Below are positions 11,272 through 23,924 of a stretch of DNA of 64,000 bases, piece by piece. The notes under the pieces were generated by a model. It was not told the origin of the DNA, made no database searches, and saw only the letters and a list, made by a program, of their open reading frames with translations. The DNA is from Anomaloglossus baeobatrachus (taxonomy: Eukaryota > Chordata > Amphibia > Anura > Aromobatidae). A program made the translations under genes and the position numbers. Numbering within the stretch: the stretch's first letter is position 1; every line of letters begins with the position of its first letter. The stretch is from assembly GCF_048569485.1 (NCBI RefSeq), contig NC_134358.1, forward strand, positions 552,257,809-552,321,808, given 5' to 3'.

Positions 11272-14200
11272 TTATACACTGTGGGTAATGGGGCCGGATG
11301 TTATACACTGGGGGTAATGAGGCCCGATGTTATACACTGGAGGTAATGGGGCCGGATGTTATACACTGGAGGTAATGGGGCCGGATGTTATACACTGGGG
11401 GTAATGGGGCCGGATGTTATACACTGGGGGTAATGGGGCCGGATGTTATACACTGGGGGTAATGGGGCCGGATGTTATACACTGTGGGTAATGGGGCCGG
11501 ATGTTATACACTGGGGGTAATGGGGCTGGATGTTATACACTGGGGGTAATGGGGCCGGATGTTATACACTGGGGGTAATGGGGCCGGATGTTATACACTG
11601 TGGGTAATGGGGCCGGATGTTATACACTGGGGGTAATGGGGCTGGATGTTATACACTGGGGGTAATGGGGCCAGATGTTATACACTGTGGGTAATGGGGC
11701 CGGATGTTATACACTGGGGGTAATGAGGCCCGATGTTATACACTGGAGGTAATGGGGCCGGATGTTATACACTGGGGGTAATGGAGCCGGATGTTATACA
11801 CTGGGGGTAATGGGGCCGGATGTTATACACTGGGGGTAATGGGGCCGGATGTTATACACTGGGGGTAATGGGGCTGGATATTATACACTGGGGGTAATGG
11901 GGCTGGATATTATACACTGGGGGTAATGGGGCTGGATGTTATACACTGGGGGTGATGGGGCTGGATGTTATACACTGGGGGTAATGGGGCCGGATGTTAT
12001 ACACTGGGGGTAATGGGGCTGGATGTTATACACTGGGGGTAATGGGGCCGGATGTTATACACTGGGGGTAATGGGGCCGGATGTTATACACTGGGGGTAA
12101 TGGGGCTGGATATTATACACTGGGGGTAATGGGGCTGGATGTTATACACTGGGGGTAATGGGGCCGGATGTTATACACTGGGGGTAATGAGGCCCGATGT
12201 TATACACTGGAGGTAATGGGGCCGGATGTTATACACTGGGGGTAATGGGGCCGGATGTTATACACTGGGGGTAATGGGGCCGGATGTTATACATTGGGGG
12301 TAATGGGGCCGGATGTTATACATTGGGGGTAATGGGGCCGGATGTTATACACTGGGGGTAATGGGGCCGGATGTTATACACTGGGGGTAATGGGGCCGGA
12401 TGTTATACACTGGGGGTAATGGGGCCGGATGTTATACACTGGGGGTAATGGGGCTGGATGTTATACACTGGGGGTAATGGGGCTGGATGTTATACACTGG
12501 GGGTAATGGGGCCGGATGTTATACACTGGGGGTAATGGGGCCGGATGTTATACATTGGGGGTAATGGGGCTGGATGTTATACACTGGGGGTAATGGGGCC
12601 GGATGTTATACACTGGGGGTAATGGGGCTGGATGTTATACACTGGGGGTAATGAGGCCCGATGTTATACACTGGGGGTAATGGGGCTGGATGTTATACAC
12701 TGGGGGTAATGGGGCTGGATGTTATACACTGGGGGTAATGGGGCCGGATGTTATACACTGGGGGTAATGGGGCCGGATGTTATACACTGGGGGCAATAGG
12801 GTCGGATGTTACACACTGGGGGTAATGGGGCCGGATGTTACACACTGGGGGTAATGGGGCTGGATGTTATACACTGGGGGTAATGGGGCTGGATGTTATA
12901 CACTGGGGGTAATGGGGCTGGATGTTATACACTGGGGGTAATGGGGCTGGATGTTATACACTGGGGGTAATGGGGCTGGATGTTATACACTGGGGGTAAT
13001 GGGGCCGGATGTTATACACTGGGGGTAATGGGGCCGGATGTTATACACTGGGGTAATGGGGCCGGATGTTATACACTGGGGGTAATGGGGCCGGATGTTA
13101 TACACTGGGGGTAATGGAGCCAGATGTTATACACTGGGGGAAATGGGGCCGGATGTTATACACTGGGGTAATGGGGCCGGATGTTATACACTGAGGGTAA
13201 TGGGGCTGGATGTTATACACTGAGGGTAATGGGGCTGGATGTTATACACTGGGGGCAATGGGGCCTAATGTTATACACTGGGGGCAATGGGGCCTAATGT
13301 TATACACTGGGGGTAATGGGGCCTAATGTTATACACTGGGGGTAATGGGGCCGGATGTTATACACTGGGGGCAATGAGGCCGGATGTTATACACTGGGGG
13401 TAATGGGGCCGGATGTTATACACTGGGGGTAATGGGGCCGGATGTTATACACTAGGGGTAATGGGGCCGGATGTTATACACTGGGGGTAATGGGGCCGGA
13501 TGTTATACACTGGGGTAATGGGGCCGGATGTTATACACTGGGGTAATGGGGCCGGATGTTATACACTGGGGGTAATGGGGCCGGATGTTATACACTGGGG
13601 GTAATGGGGCTGGATGTTATACACTGGGGGTAATGGGGCTGGATGTTATACACTGGGGGTAATGGGGCCGGATGTTATACACTGGGGGTAATGGGGCCGG
13701 ATGTTATACACTGGGGGTAATGGGGCCGGATGTTATACACTGGGGGTAATGGGGCTGGATGTTATACACTGGGGGTAATGGGGCTGGATGTTATACACTG
13801 GGGGTAATGGGGCCGGATGTTATACACTGGGGGTAATGGGGCCGGATGTTATACACTGGAGGTAATGGGGCCGGATGTTATACACTGGAGGTAATGGGGC
13901 TGGATGTTATTCACTGGGGGTAATGGGGCTGGATGTTATACACTGGGGGTAATGGGGCCGGATGTTATACACTGGGGGTAATGGAGCCGGATGTTATACA
14001 CTGGGGGTAATGGGGCCGGATGTTATACACTAGGGGTAATGGGGCCGGATGTTATACACTGGGGGTAATGGGGCCGGATGTTATACACTGGGGTAATGGG
14101 GCTGGATGTTATACACTGGGGGTAATGGGGCTGGATGTTATATACTGGGGGTAATGGGGCTGGATGTTATATACTGGGGGTAATGGGGCTGGATGTTATA

Positions 14201-15012
14201 TACTGGGGGTAATGGGGCTGCATGTTATACACTGGGGGTAATGGGGCTGGATGTTATACACTGGGGGTAATGGGGCCGGATGTTATACACTGGGGGTAAT
14301 GGGGCCGGATGTTATACACTGGGGGCAATGGGGCCGGATGTTATACACTGGGGGTAATGGGGCTGGATGTTATACACTGGGGGTAATGGGGCTGGATGTT
14401 ATACACTGGGGGTAATGGGGCCGGATGTTATACACTGGGGGTAATGGGGCCGGATGTTATACACTGGGGGTAATGGGGCCGGATGTTATACACTGGGGGT
14501 AATGGGGCCGGATGTTATACACTGGGGGTAATGGGGCTGGATGTTATACACTGGAGGTAATGGGGCCGGATGTTATACACTGGGGGTAATGGGGCCGGAT
14601 GTTATACACTGGGGGTAATGGGGCTGGATGTTATACACTGGGGGTAATGGGGCCGGATGTTATACACTGGGGGTAATGGGGCCGGATGTTATACACTGGG
14701 GGTAATGGGGCTGGATGTTATACACTGGAGGTAATGGGGCCGGATGTTATACACTGGGGGTAATGGGGCCGGATGTTATACACTGGGGGTAATGGGGCTG
14801 GATGTTATACACTGGGGGTAATGGGGCCGGATGTTATACACTGGGGGTAATGGGGCCGGATGTTATACACTGGGGGTAATGGGGCCGGATGTTATACACT
14901 GGGGGTAATGGGGCTGGATGTTATACACTGGGGTTAATGGGGCCGGATGTTATACACTGGGGGTAATGGAGCCGGATGTTATACACTGAGGGTAATGGGG
15001 CCGGATGTTATA
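11272..15012. repeat. 29-bp G-rich minisatellite, about 129 units
   Basis: A tandem array with period 29 (unit starts at 11351 and 11380). Each unit reads GGGGGTAATGGGG then CYGGATGTTATACACT. Common variants are CTGGATG for CCGGATG, AGGTAATG, and a 28-base unit with one G fewer. Runs of 4-5 G twice per unit give strong guanine-quadruplex potential on the plus strand. The array was once continuous with 9590-9656 and 18381-19222. Confidence 0.96.
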
Positions 15013-16584
15013 TGTGACGCCCTGGCAAAGCCAGGTTGTCACAGAAAGAGTTAATCCTCCTTGGTAATCTGATCTCACACCGATGCAGCAGGACAAACCA
15101 CAGCCCCCAGTGTAAAGGTCCAGTCACACTAAGCAACTTACCAGCGATCCCAACAACGATAGGGATCGCTGGTAAGTTGCTAGGAGGTTGCTGGTGAGAT
15201 GTCACACTGCGACGCTCCAGCGATCCCACCAGCAACCTGACCTGGCAGGGATCGCTGGAGCGTCGCTACACAAGTTGCTGGTGAGCTCACCAGCAACCAG
15301 TGACCAGCCCCCAGCGCCGCGTGGAAGATGCTGCGCTTGGTAACTAAGGTAAATATCGGGTAACCAACCTGATATTTACCTTGGTTACCACCGCACGGAG
15401 CTACACGTGCAGAGAGCAGGGAGCAGCGCACACTGAGCGCTGGCTCCCTGCTCTCCTAGTTACAGCACACATCGGGTTAATTAACATGTGCACAGAGCAG
15501 GAGCCGGCACTGACAGTGAGAGCGTCGGAGGCTGGTAACAAAGGTAAATATCGGGTAACCAAGGACAGGGCTTCTTGGTTACCCGATGTTTACATTGGTT
15601 ACCAGCCTCCGCAGAAGTCGGCTCCTGCTGCCTGCACATTTAGTTGTTGCTGTCTCCCTGTCACACACAGCGATCTGTGCTTCACAGCAGGACAGCAACA
15701 ACTAAAAAATGGCCCAGGACATTCAGCAACAACCAACGACCTCACAGCAGGGGCCAGGTTGTTGCTGGATGTCACACACAGCAACATCGCTAGCAACGTC
15801 ACAAAAGTTGTTCGTTAGCAGCGATGTTGCTAGCGATGTTGCTTAGTGTGACGGGGCCTTAAGAGAAAAGCAGAGCAGGAGGGGAGGGGCTGGAGCAGAG
15901 AGTGTTTGGAGAGGCAGACAGAAGAGGAGTCTGGAGTTGTAGCTCCCAGGCTGATGGTGAAGCGTGCTCCGAGAGGGCCGGGACAGGCTGAGAGTGAGGA
16001 AGGGGCCAGAGGTAGCCGGGGCAGGGTAGTGGCCCCCCGGTACCTGGGTGACCCGGATCACTGCAGGGGAGTGGATTCCCCGTTCCCGGCTGAGGAGAAA
16101 GAGGAAGAGAGTGGAGAGAAAGGCACCTGGCTGCAGGGAAAGAACAACAAGGGCTGCTGTACCGTGTGTGGGACACTAACACCCCCGTACCGAAGGCTGC
16201 GGACACCGGCAATTCCTAGTTTACCAGTGACTCTGTGTGACATACTTGTGAGTACGCCCGTGCCCTCGGGCACCGCACCCCAGCACTGCGCCTTGCTCCC
16301 TGCTTATCCCCATCACCGGGCCCCGGGACAACCAACCCCCTACCCACGGAGGGGAGAAATAACATCTAGCTGCTCCATATCATCACTCCCGGGATCCCCG
16401 TCCAGAGCAGCGGTGGTGTTCCAATCACCACAACCGTGGGTGGCGTCACGGACAATATAAATCTCCCTTAACAAACCCCTTTTACTGTGGAGCCTGGGAT
16501 CACAGACCGGGTCACGCCACCGTGATACCCACAGAAGTGACCTCGTGGCCCGGATCTGAGTACCCCTGGTCCCCGGGCGTCACA
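15013..16584 (+). repeat. 5' LTR, TGTGACGCC family
   Basis: It starts TGTGACGCCCTGGCAAAG and ends CCCCGGGCGTCACA. It matches the 3' LTR at 17560-18380 except for a TTAA element at 15117-15858 inserted about 100 bases from its start. Confidence 0.85.
15117..15858. mobile_element. TTAA-flanked non-autonomous element with GTCACAC termini
   Basis: A 742-base element with inverted ends. The left is GGTCCAGTCACACTAAGCAAC and the right is the complement of GGCCCCGTCACACTAAGCAAC. TAAA lies at the left border and TTAA at the right. The inside has several hairpins, such as AGCGATCCC with GGGATCGCT, and a GGTAACCAAG block with its complement. TTAA targets fit Kolobok or piggyBac superfamilies; which one is undecided. 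No transposase is encoded. Related copies lie at 41212-42139 and 53795-56140. Confidence 0.75.
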
Positions 16585-17559
16585 TTTGGCGTCACAAACA
16601 GGATCTAACCCATCCAGTTACCTGGAGGAAGTGCGCCTTATTCTGGACTGTCAGCGTTGATCCGCTGCAAAAATTTTGAAAGTCGCCATCTTTGCCGCCA
16701 TTTTGGGCGCGAAAATCTCCCGCCCAGCGCCTTCTTCTCCAAGCGATGGGCGCGAAAAAAAGGCTCCACCCCCTGAGAACGCGGGCGGAAGTGAAGCTCC
16801 GGAGGACCGGAAGCGAAAGAGAAACTTTAAAAGTTGCTAGAAGGACTGCTCCCGAGTACCAAGGGGGAGCAGTAGGAAGGAACTGCAGTTCATGTGACCG
16901 GGACTGTAAAGGCAGGGACGCCAGTACTTTGCCTAATTCCGTTCCTGGACAAGCAGTAGCCGCGACCCCGATGACATCTTACCCGGCTCCGGCAGTCCGC
17001 CCAGCCGCCACGGTGATGACGTCGGCTCCGGCAGTCCGCCTGGCCGCAACGGAGGTGGCACCCAATTGGAAGTCTGCCCCAGATGTGGCGCCAGCCGCTC
17101 CCAGGTACTCCGTCACGGCTGTGGAGCAGCCGGAGTGCACCTGCAGAGAGGAGGAGCAGGCCAGTGAGAGATGGAGCCCTCGGCAGTTAGCGAGGCCGGT
17201 TGTAGCCGGCGCCGAGGGCATCCAAGTGGGCCTGGCTTCCGAGCAGGAGGCAGAGCACGGAACCCGTGCCCCGTACTGGGAGTGGCGGCAGCGGCAGTGG
17301 TAGTGGAGCATGGACGGCTACCCACAAGTTAAAAAGTTGACTGTTGTATGGACTGTCACCCCTGTTGAGCGCCCTCAAGTTCAGGAGGAGGCCATCTGCA
17401 CAGCAGGTGGGGGCGGCAGAACAGTTTAGAGTTAAGAAAACGTACCTCCCGATGTGGGAAGATGTATGATTGTAATGTGTTTATTTTTCCTTTTTCCAGT
17501 TTTAATAAATGTTGGTGCCTAGACGGCCCGAGGACGGGCCGTGTTTTACCAAGGGGGTG

Positions 17560-18380
17560 TGTGACGCCCTGACAAATCCAGGTTGTCACAGAAAGAGTTA
17601 ATCCTCCTTGGTAATCTGATCCCACACCGATGCAGCAGGACAAACCACAGCCCCCAGGGTAAGAGAAAAGCAGAGCAGAGGGGAGGGGCTGGAGCAGAGT
17701 GTAAGGAGAGGCAGACAGAAGAGGAGTCTGGAGTTGTAGCTCCCAGGCTGATGGTGAAGCGTGCTCCGAGAGGGCCGGGACAGGCTGCGAGTGAGGAAGG
17801 GGCCAGAGGTTGCCGGGCAGGGTAGTGGCCCCCCGGTACCTGGGTGACCCGGATCACTGCAGGGGAGTGGATTCCCCGTTCCCGGCTGAGGAGAAAGAGG
17901 AAGAGAGTGGAGAGAAAGGCACCTGGCTACAGGGAAAGAACAACAAGGGCTGCTGCACCGTGTGTGGGACACTAACACCCCCGTACCGAAGGCTGCAGAC
18001 ACCGGCAATTCCTAGTTTACCAGTGACTCTGAGTGACATACTTGTGAGTACGCCCGTGCCCTCGGGCACCGCACCGCAGCACTGCGCCCTGCTCCCTGCT
18101 TATCCCCATCACCGGGCCCCGGGACAACCAACCCCCTGCCTACGGAGGGGAGAAATAACATCTAGCTGCTCCATATCATCACTCCCGGGATCCCCGTCCA
18201 GAGCAGCGGTGGTGTTCCAATCACCACAACCGTGGGTGGCGTCACGGACAATATAAATCTCCCTTAACAAACCCCTTTTACTGTGGAGCCTGGGATCACA
18301 GACCGGGTCACGCTACCGTGATACCCACAGAAGTGACCTCGTGGCCCGGATCTGACTACCCCTGGTCCCCGGGCGTCACA
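17560..18380 (+). repeat. 3' LTR, TGTGACGCC family
   Basis: An 821-base LTR starting TGTGACGCCCTGACAAATCC and ending CCCCGGGCGTCACA, preceded by a purine tract and followed by satellite that begins TATACACTGG. Confidence 0.87.
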
Positions 18381-19222
18381 TATACACTGGGGGTAATGGG
18401 GCTGGATGTTATACACTGGGAGTAATGGGGCAGGATGTTATACACTGGGGGTAATGGGGCCAGATGTTATACACTGGGGGTAATGGGGCCGGATGTTATA
18501 CACTGGGGGTAATGGGGCTGGATGTTATACACTGGGGGTAATGGGGCTGGATGTTATACACTGGGGGTAATGGGGCCGGATGTTATACACTGGGGGTAAT
18601 GGGGCCGGATGTTATACACTGGGGGTAATGGGGCCGGATGTTATACACTGGGGGTAATGGGGCCGGATGTTATACACTGGGGGTAATGGGGCCGGATGTT
18701 ATACACTGGGGGTAATGGGGCCGGATGTTATACACTGGGGAAATGGGGCCAAATGTTATACACTGGGGGTAATGGGGCAGGATGTTATACACTGGGGGTA
18801 ATGGGGCCGGATGTTATACACTGGGGGTAATGGGGCCGGATGTTATACACTGGGGAAATGAGGCCAAATGTTATACACTGGGGGTAATGGGGCCGGATGT
18901 TATACACTGGGGGTAATGGGGCCGGATGTTATACACTGGGGGTAATGGGGCTGGATGTTATACACTGGGGTAATGGGGCCGGATGTTATACACTGGGGGC
19001 AATGGGGCCGGATGTTATACACTGGGGGTAATGGGGCCGGATGTTATACACTGGGGGTAATGGGGCCGGATGTTATACACTGGGGGTAATGGGGCCGGAT
19101 GTTATACACTGGGGGTAATGGGGCTGGATGTTATACACTGGGGCAATGGGGCCGGATGTTATACAATGGAGGTAATGGGGCCGGATGTTATACACATCTG
19201 GATGTTATACACTGGGGGTAAT
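18381..19222. repeat. right part of the 29-bp G-rich minisatellite, about 29 units
   Basis: The same unit as 11272-15012, continuing past the LTR element. Units near the right edge are more diverged (for example 28-base forms with GGGGAAATG), which is usual at array borders. Confidence 0.94.
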
Positions 19223-19320
19223 GTAGCTCTATAAAAAAAACTGAATTCATTGATTAAGATGCATAGCCCAGTGTTTTTAATGTGTGCGTCATGGGGCAAA
19301 AATTGGCTAAACCTTGGATG

Positions 19321-20449
19321 TGTGACGCCCTGGACTAGCCAGGTAGTCACATACATACCAACATACACACCCCCCACCCTAGACAGTAACAACAGTCAAA
19401 ACCCTTGTTGCCTCCCTCCAGGGTCTGATGTCCACACCAGGTGGGGCGGAGGCAGGTGGTTGGCCCCACCCGCTGAGGAGTTCACAGGCCTGGAGGCGGG
19501 AAAAGGAGTCAGAATAGTTTGAGAGGTGAAAGTGAGAGGAGTAAAACGTCTGCGTGTGCCTGGGTAGGAGCCAGGCACTGACAGTAAGGTTGGCAGACGG
19601 TGGTGGCCGTCTGCAGGAGTTGGTGGAACTCTGCAAAGCCGTAAGGACCGGGGCTGGGCGGTGGCCCACCGGTACCGAACCGGGGAGCGGAGTGAAGCTA
19701 AGCACACAGGCAGGGCCATCGGATCCCGACCAGGCTTGGAGCCGCCGTCAATAGTCAAATCCGAATGTGACAGGAACCCCAGGGGTTCCCCAACAACCAA
19801 GTCCCGACAGAAGGCAACAGTCCACACCGTGAGGATATACAGCCACCGCCACAGGCTAGAGATCCAAGGGCCAGCACCTGCGGGCAAAACAGGCTCCTAC
19901 GGCACCTATACGCCGGGGAGCGGACTACCGGTGGGGAACCACAGGAGTCAGAACACTTCTAACAGGTGCAGGGAAAGACAGCCACCATCAGCCGTCCGGG
20001 GAGAGCGCAACAACACTGCAGCCGGCTGCGGGACCCGTCCATCCGGCCGTTTTTGGTTTACCAGAGACTCTGTCAGTGATTGTCTGAGTGAGTACACCAG
20101 TGCCGTCCGGCACCGCGCCGCGCTGTCCCTGCACCCCAGCCATCCAGCCTCCCCATTACACCACCGGACCCCGGGATCACCAACCCCCTACCCATGGAGG
20201 GGACAACATCCTAGCTGCTCCCTACCATCTCTCCCGGGATCCCCGTCACCAGCAGCGGTGGTGCCCACTATCACCACGACCCGTGGGTGGCGTCACGAAC
20301 AATCTCCCCCAAACAAACTATCCCTTTTCCCTCACGGGTGAGGAGCAATGCTCGAGTCCCCGGGTCCGGTCCACCACTCGAGCCACCAAGCAGCAGCAGC
20401 AGAAGCCCCGGACCCGAGTGTGGCGAGCGCGTCCCCTCTGCCTGCGACA
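19321..20449 (+). repeat. solo LTR, TGTGACGCC family (subfamily B)
   Basis: A 1129-base LTR with no partner nearby. It starts TGTGACGCCCTGGACTAGCC and ends with TGCGACA. It is closely similar along its length to the LTR at 24306-25439 and shares the self-complementary start with the LTRs at 10376, 15013 and 17560. The flanks, GATG on the left and TATG on the right, may be a decayed 4-base target duplication. Open frames inside have no recognised product. Confidence 0.8.
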
Positions 20450-21299
20450 TATGTACATACTGTATATGTGTAAACACAACCAGACCATACTTTTTGCAGA
20501 CAGAATGATCTTGTTTAGATAATATATATATTTAATATATATTTTATTTACCTACGGCCAGCATCCCCCGTCCTCCAGCTGCCGCGACCCCTTATTACAT
20601 GCCCTGCGCAGAGCACATTATAGCGTTCCTATTATCGGCAGCGCCGCTCCCCGGCCGGCAATTACCAGTGATAAACACATTCAGGTTTACCTAGACCTCT
20701 CTCTATGCAGGGTTCACACCGTTTTATAGGGGGCCCAGTAATTTATAGCCCCTCAACATTACCGCTATTGTCAAATATTGAAAAGCTCCAACATGTAACT
20801 CCCCCACCCCCAGGCTGGATACAATTAAGGTACATTAGGGACTGATCCTGGCTGTTATATTGCATTTTCCATCCTAACCCCTGGAAACCTGGAGTCAAGG
20901 ATCGCTCTTAACTGCACAAAGCAGAAATGTTTATTCCACTCTGGGGAAGAAGGGAACACTCCACAGTCCCCGAACAAATCACACTAACTCCGGCGTCAGA
21001 CGAAGAATATATTCATAGGAAAGCAAAGGCTGTACTTATCTACAAGGATATAACAACAAGGAGGGAAGAAGAAAGTAAAGATAAAGGGAGGCAAACCAAA
21101 AATTATCTAGGAAATTTTTATATTATTCTGTATATTGTATATATTGTCTTCAATTTTGGATGTTTTTTTTTAAAAAACAACAATCATGAACTCTTGCAGT
21201 TTTCACTCTGACTACCCATTTCAAAGTCATCTCATTATCATCACAGCCAGGATGACAATGTCAGACAACACATAGAGCACAAGATCCACTATACAAAAT
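20450..21299. other. non-coding, nothing recognised
   Basis: AT-rich to mixed sequence. An 94-codon frame at 20927-21211 is low-complexity at its end and resembles no known protein. No repeat was recognised. Confidence 0.45.
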
Positions 21300-22128
21300 A
21301 GGTGATATCACATCTCACCTCCTCCTCTTTCTCTACAATGACTGACTGACAGACTCTAGCTACAGTACATAGCACAAGTTCCACCAGTCACCATAGGTGA
21401 TGTCACAGCTCACTTCCTCCTCCTCTTGTTCAAAGACTGATAACACCTCTATATACAGAAGATAACATGGGATCCACCATTCACAATAGGTGATATCACA
21501 GCTCACCTCCTCCCCTCCTGTACAATGACTGATAACACCTCTATATACATTAGATAACACAGGACCCACCATTCACAATAGGTGATGTCACAACTCACCT
21601 CCTCCTCCTGTAAAATGACTGATAACACCTCTCTATACAATAGATAACACAGGATCTATCATTTACAATAGGTGATGTCACAGCTCACCTCCTCCTCCTG
21701 TACAATGACTGATAACACCTCTCTATACAATAGATAACACAGGATCTATCATTTACAATAGGTGATGTCACAGCTCACCTCCTCCTCCTGTACAATGACT
21801 GATAACACCTCTATATACAGTAAATAACACAGGACCCACCATTCACAATAGGTGATGTCACAACTCCCCTCCTCCCCTCCTGTACAATGACTGATAACAC
21901 CTCTATATACAGTAGATAACACAGGACCCACCATTCACAATAGGTGATGTCACAGCTTTCCTCCTCCTCTTGTACAATGACTGATAACATCTCTATATAC
22001 AGTAAATAACACAGGAACCACCATTCACAATAGGTGATGTCACAGCTCACCTCCTCCTTCTGTACAATGACTGATAACACCTCTATATACAGTAGATAAC
22101 ACAGGACCCACCATTCATAATAGGTGAT
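21300..22128. repeat. 90-bp tandem array, left part (about 9 copies)
   Basis: Period about 90, measured from GGTGATGTCA positions 21671, 21761 and 21851. Units carry CACCTCCTCCTCCTGTACAA and TGACTGATAACACCTCTATA with few changes. Antisense frames across it repeat the same short peptide and are not genes. Confidence 0.93.
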
Positions 22129-22473
22129 ACGGCAACAAAATAGATGTGATCCAGCACCACCGCATATCACCTTACAGTAACGCACGTGTGCTCATGGAGG
22201 GCTGTAAATTACCGTATCCTGGGTGGGGGTGCTCGTCCAGAGAAACAAAGTCCAAATATCGATGAACTGAAGAAAGGAATGAAGGACCGCACTCCATCCA
22301 CTGTGCAGGAATAGGATTATTGGACCCGTGGAAGCCTGATTAGGCGAAATGGCCGTCGTCCGTTGCTTGGGAGCCAGCTCACAGTGCGTCCCCGGCTTTT
22401 TACCCTGCACGTTTAAATAAATCCTATTCCTGCACAGTGGATGGAGTGCGGTCCTTCATTCCTTTCTTCAGTT
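22129..22473 (+). mobile_element. foldback element with hammerhead-like core, inserted in the 90-bp array
   Basis: A 345-base insertion bordered by a 17-base direct repeat that starts CATTCATAATA (22112-22128 and 22474-22490, one mismatch). The CATTCATAATA form differs from the array consensus CATTCACAATA, which argues for a true target duplication and not array periodicity. It has a left unpaired segment (22129-22263), an arm of about 55 bases (22264-22319), a ribozyme-like middle (22322-22361) and the inverted arm (22420-22474). The layout matches the elements at 33880, 35517 and 54160. Confidence 0.75.
22322..22361 (+). ncRNA. decayed hammerhead-ribozyme-like motif
   Basis: GGAC at 22322 and GTCC at 22358 could form stem I, GCC-TGATTA-GGC forms a short stem II, GAAA follows it, and GTC precedes the closing strand. 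The CUGANGA block is not intact here, so activity is unlikely. The call rests on similarity of layout to 35653-35694 and 55460-55497. Confidence 0.4.
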
Positions 22474-22830
22474 CATTCATAATAAGTGATGTCACAGCTC
22501 ACCTCCTCCTCCTGTACAATGACTGATAACACCTCTATATACAGTAGATAACATAGGAACCACCATTCACAATAGGTGATGTCACAGCTCACCTCCTCCT
22601 CCTGTATAATGACTGATAACACCTCTATATGCAGTAAATAACACAGGACCCACCATTCACAATAGGTGATATCACAGCTCACCTCCTCCTCCTGTACAAT
22701 GACTGATAACACCTCTATATACAGTAGATAACACAGGACCCACCATTCACAATAGGTGATGTCACAGCTCACCTCCTCCTCCTGTACAATGACTGAAAAC
22801 ACCTCTATATACAGTAGATAACACAGAATT
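22474..22830. repeat. 90-bp tandem array, right part (about 4 copies)
   Basis: A continuation of the array at 21300-22128 beyond the foldback insertion, with the same unit and phase. Confidence 0.93.
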
Positions 22831-23545
22831 TAAGTGATGGTAAAATGCCCAAAAATTACCCACCAAAGAGCCCCAAGATATCTGAGGGACATAACTGGGT
22901 GACCCGTGGTCCTGATATTTCATTTTTTTGTTATCTACACACAGAAAATATAAAATGGTGACATTACAATGTATAAAGGAAGCAGATCTGCCACCGAGTC
23001 ACACGGGATAATCGCCGCCTCGTCTGACAATCCTGTAATTTTATCAGAATGTGATTTCGGAGGCTCCTCGTATCATAAAGAAAAGAACTCGGGGTCTGTC
23101 GTTACCACGTAGAGGGGTGGAAGATGCAATTTTCAGGACTTCGCCATTAAACTTGTGTCTGGAAGCCTCATATAAAGGATGAATTGATTTTCTGGAGAGC
23201 AGCGAAGTCTCCGCGGTCTGATCACAGGCAGGCGATGTCGTCCTGCTGGGGGGGACGCGAAAAATTATTGGGGGCCCCATGAACTTGAATTGAAAATGAG
23301 CATAACACCTGTTAGGAAATATAATTTATACCGCGGCCCCCGGACGCTGCGGGTGACTGTACATTCACACCGGCGGAGATGTTCTTACTATTCTGTTACC
23401 AAACTGTGAATTATAATGAGTTTCAAAAACATCTCGACGAGAATCCACGGGTCAGTGACATCCGCAACATCAGGGAGGAAACAGTGCGCCCCCCACAATT
23501 ACACTGGAAATACTGATTATACAGTGTTTATAGCTACATTCAGTA
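22831..23545. other. non-coding, nothing recognised
   Basis: Mixed-composition sequence between the 90-bp array and a Tc1 element. No convincing exon or known repeat was seen. Confidence 0.45.
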
Positions 23546-23924
23546 CACAGTCATATGAAAAAGTTTGGGCACCCCTATTAATGTTAACCTTTTTTCTTTA
23601 TAACAATTTGGGTTTTTGCTATTTCAGTTTCATATATCTAACAACTGATGGACTGAGTAATATTTCTGGATTGAAATGAGGTTTATTGTACTAACAGAAA
23701 ATGTGCAATCCGCATTTAAATAAAATTTGACCGTTGCAAAAGTATGGGCACCCTTATCAATTTCTTGTTTTGAACACTCCTAACTACTTTTTACTGACTT
23801 ACTAAAGCACTAAATTGGTTTTGTAACCTCATTGAGCTTTGAACTTCATAGGCAGGTGTATCCAATCATGAGAAAAGGTATTTAAGGTGGCCCCTTGCAA
23901 GTTGTTCTCCTATTTGAATCTCCT

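Larger units (their letters stand above)
15013..18380 (+). mobile_element. LTR element of the TGTGACGCC family, no recognised coding, inserted in the 29-bp satellite
   Basis: An element with both ends and internal signals. It has a 5' LTR (15013-16584, carrying a 742-base TTAA element), a primer-binding-like TTTGGCGTCACAAACAGGAT just after the LTR, an internal part of about 975 bases, a purine-rich AAGGGGGTG before the 3' LTR, and a 3' LTR (17560-18380). The flanking satellite shows a TATA duplication at the two borders. The internal part has one 203-codon frame (16692-17303) without recognisable gag, protease, reverse transcriptase or integrase, so the element is probably a short non-autonomous type that depends on another element's proteins. 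The LTRs look about 97% alike by eye, so it is older than the Gmr1-like element. Superfamily unassigned. Confidence 0.85.

Noticed and set aside
16692-17303. 203-codon frame inside the LTR element at 15013
   Set aside because: It is GC-rich and Ala/Pro-rich with no gag, protease, RT or integrase motif. It could be a remnant gag-like region but is not supported as a gene.
20446-20460. Target duplication for the solo LTR at 19321
   Set aside because: The flanks match at only three of four bases, so this is not claimed as a clear duplication.
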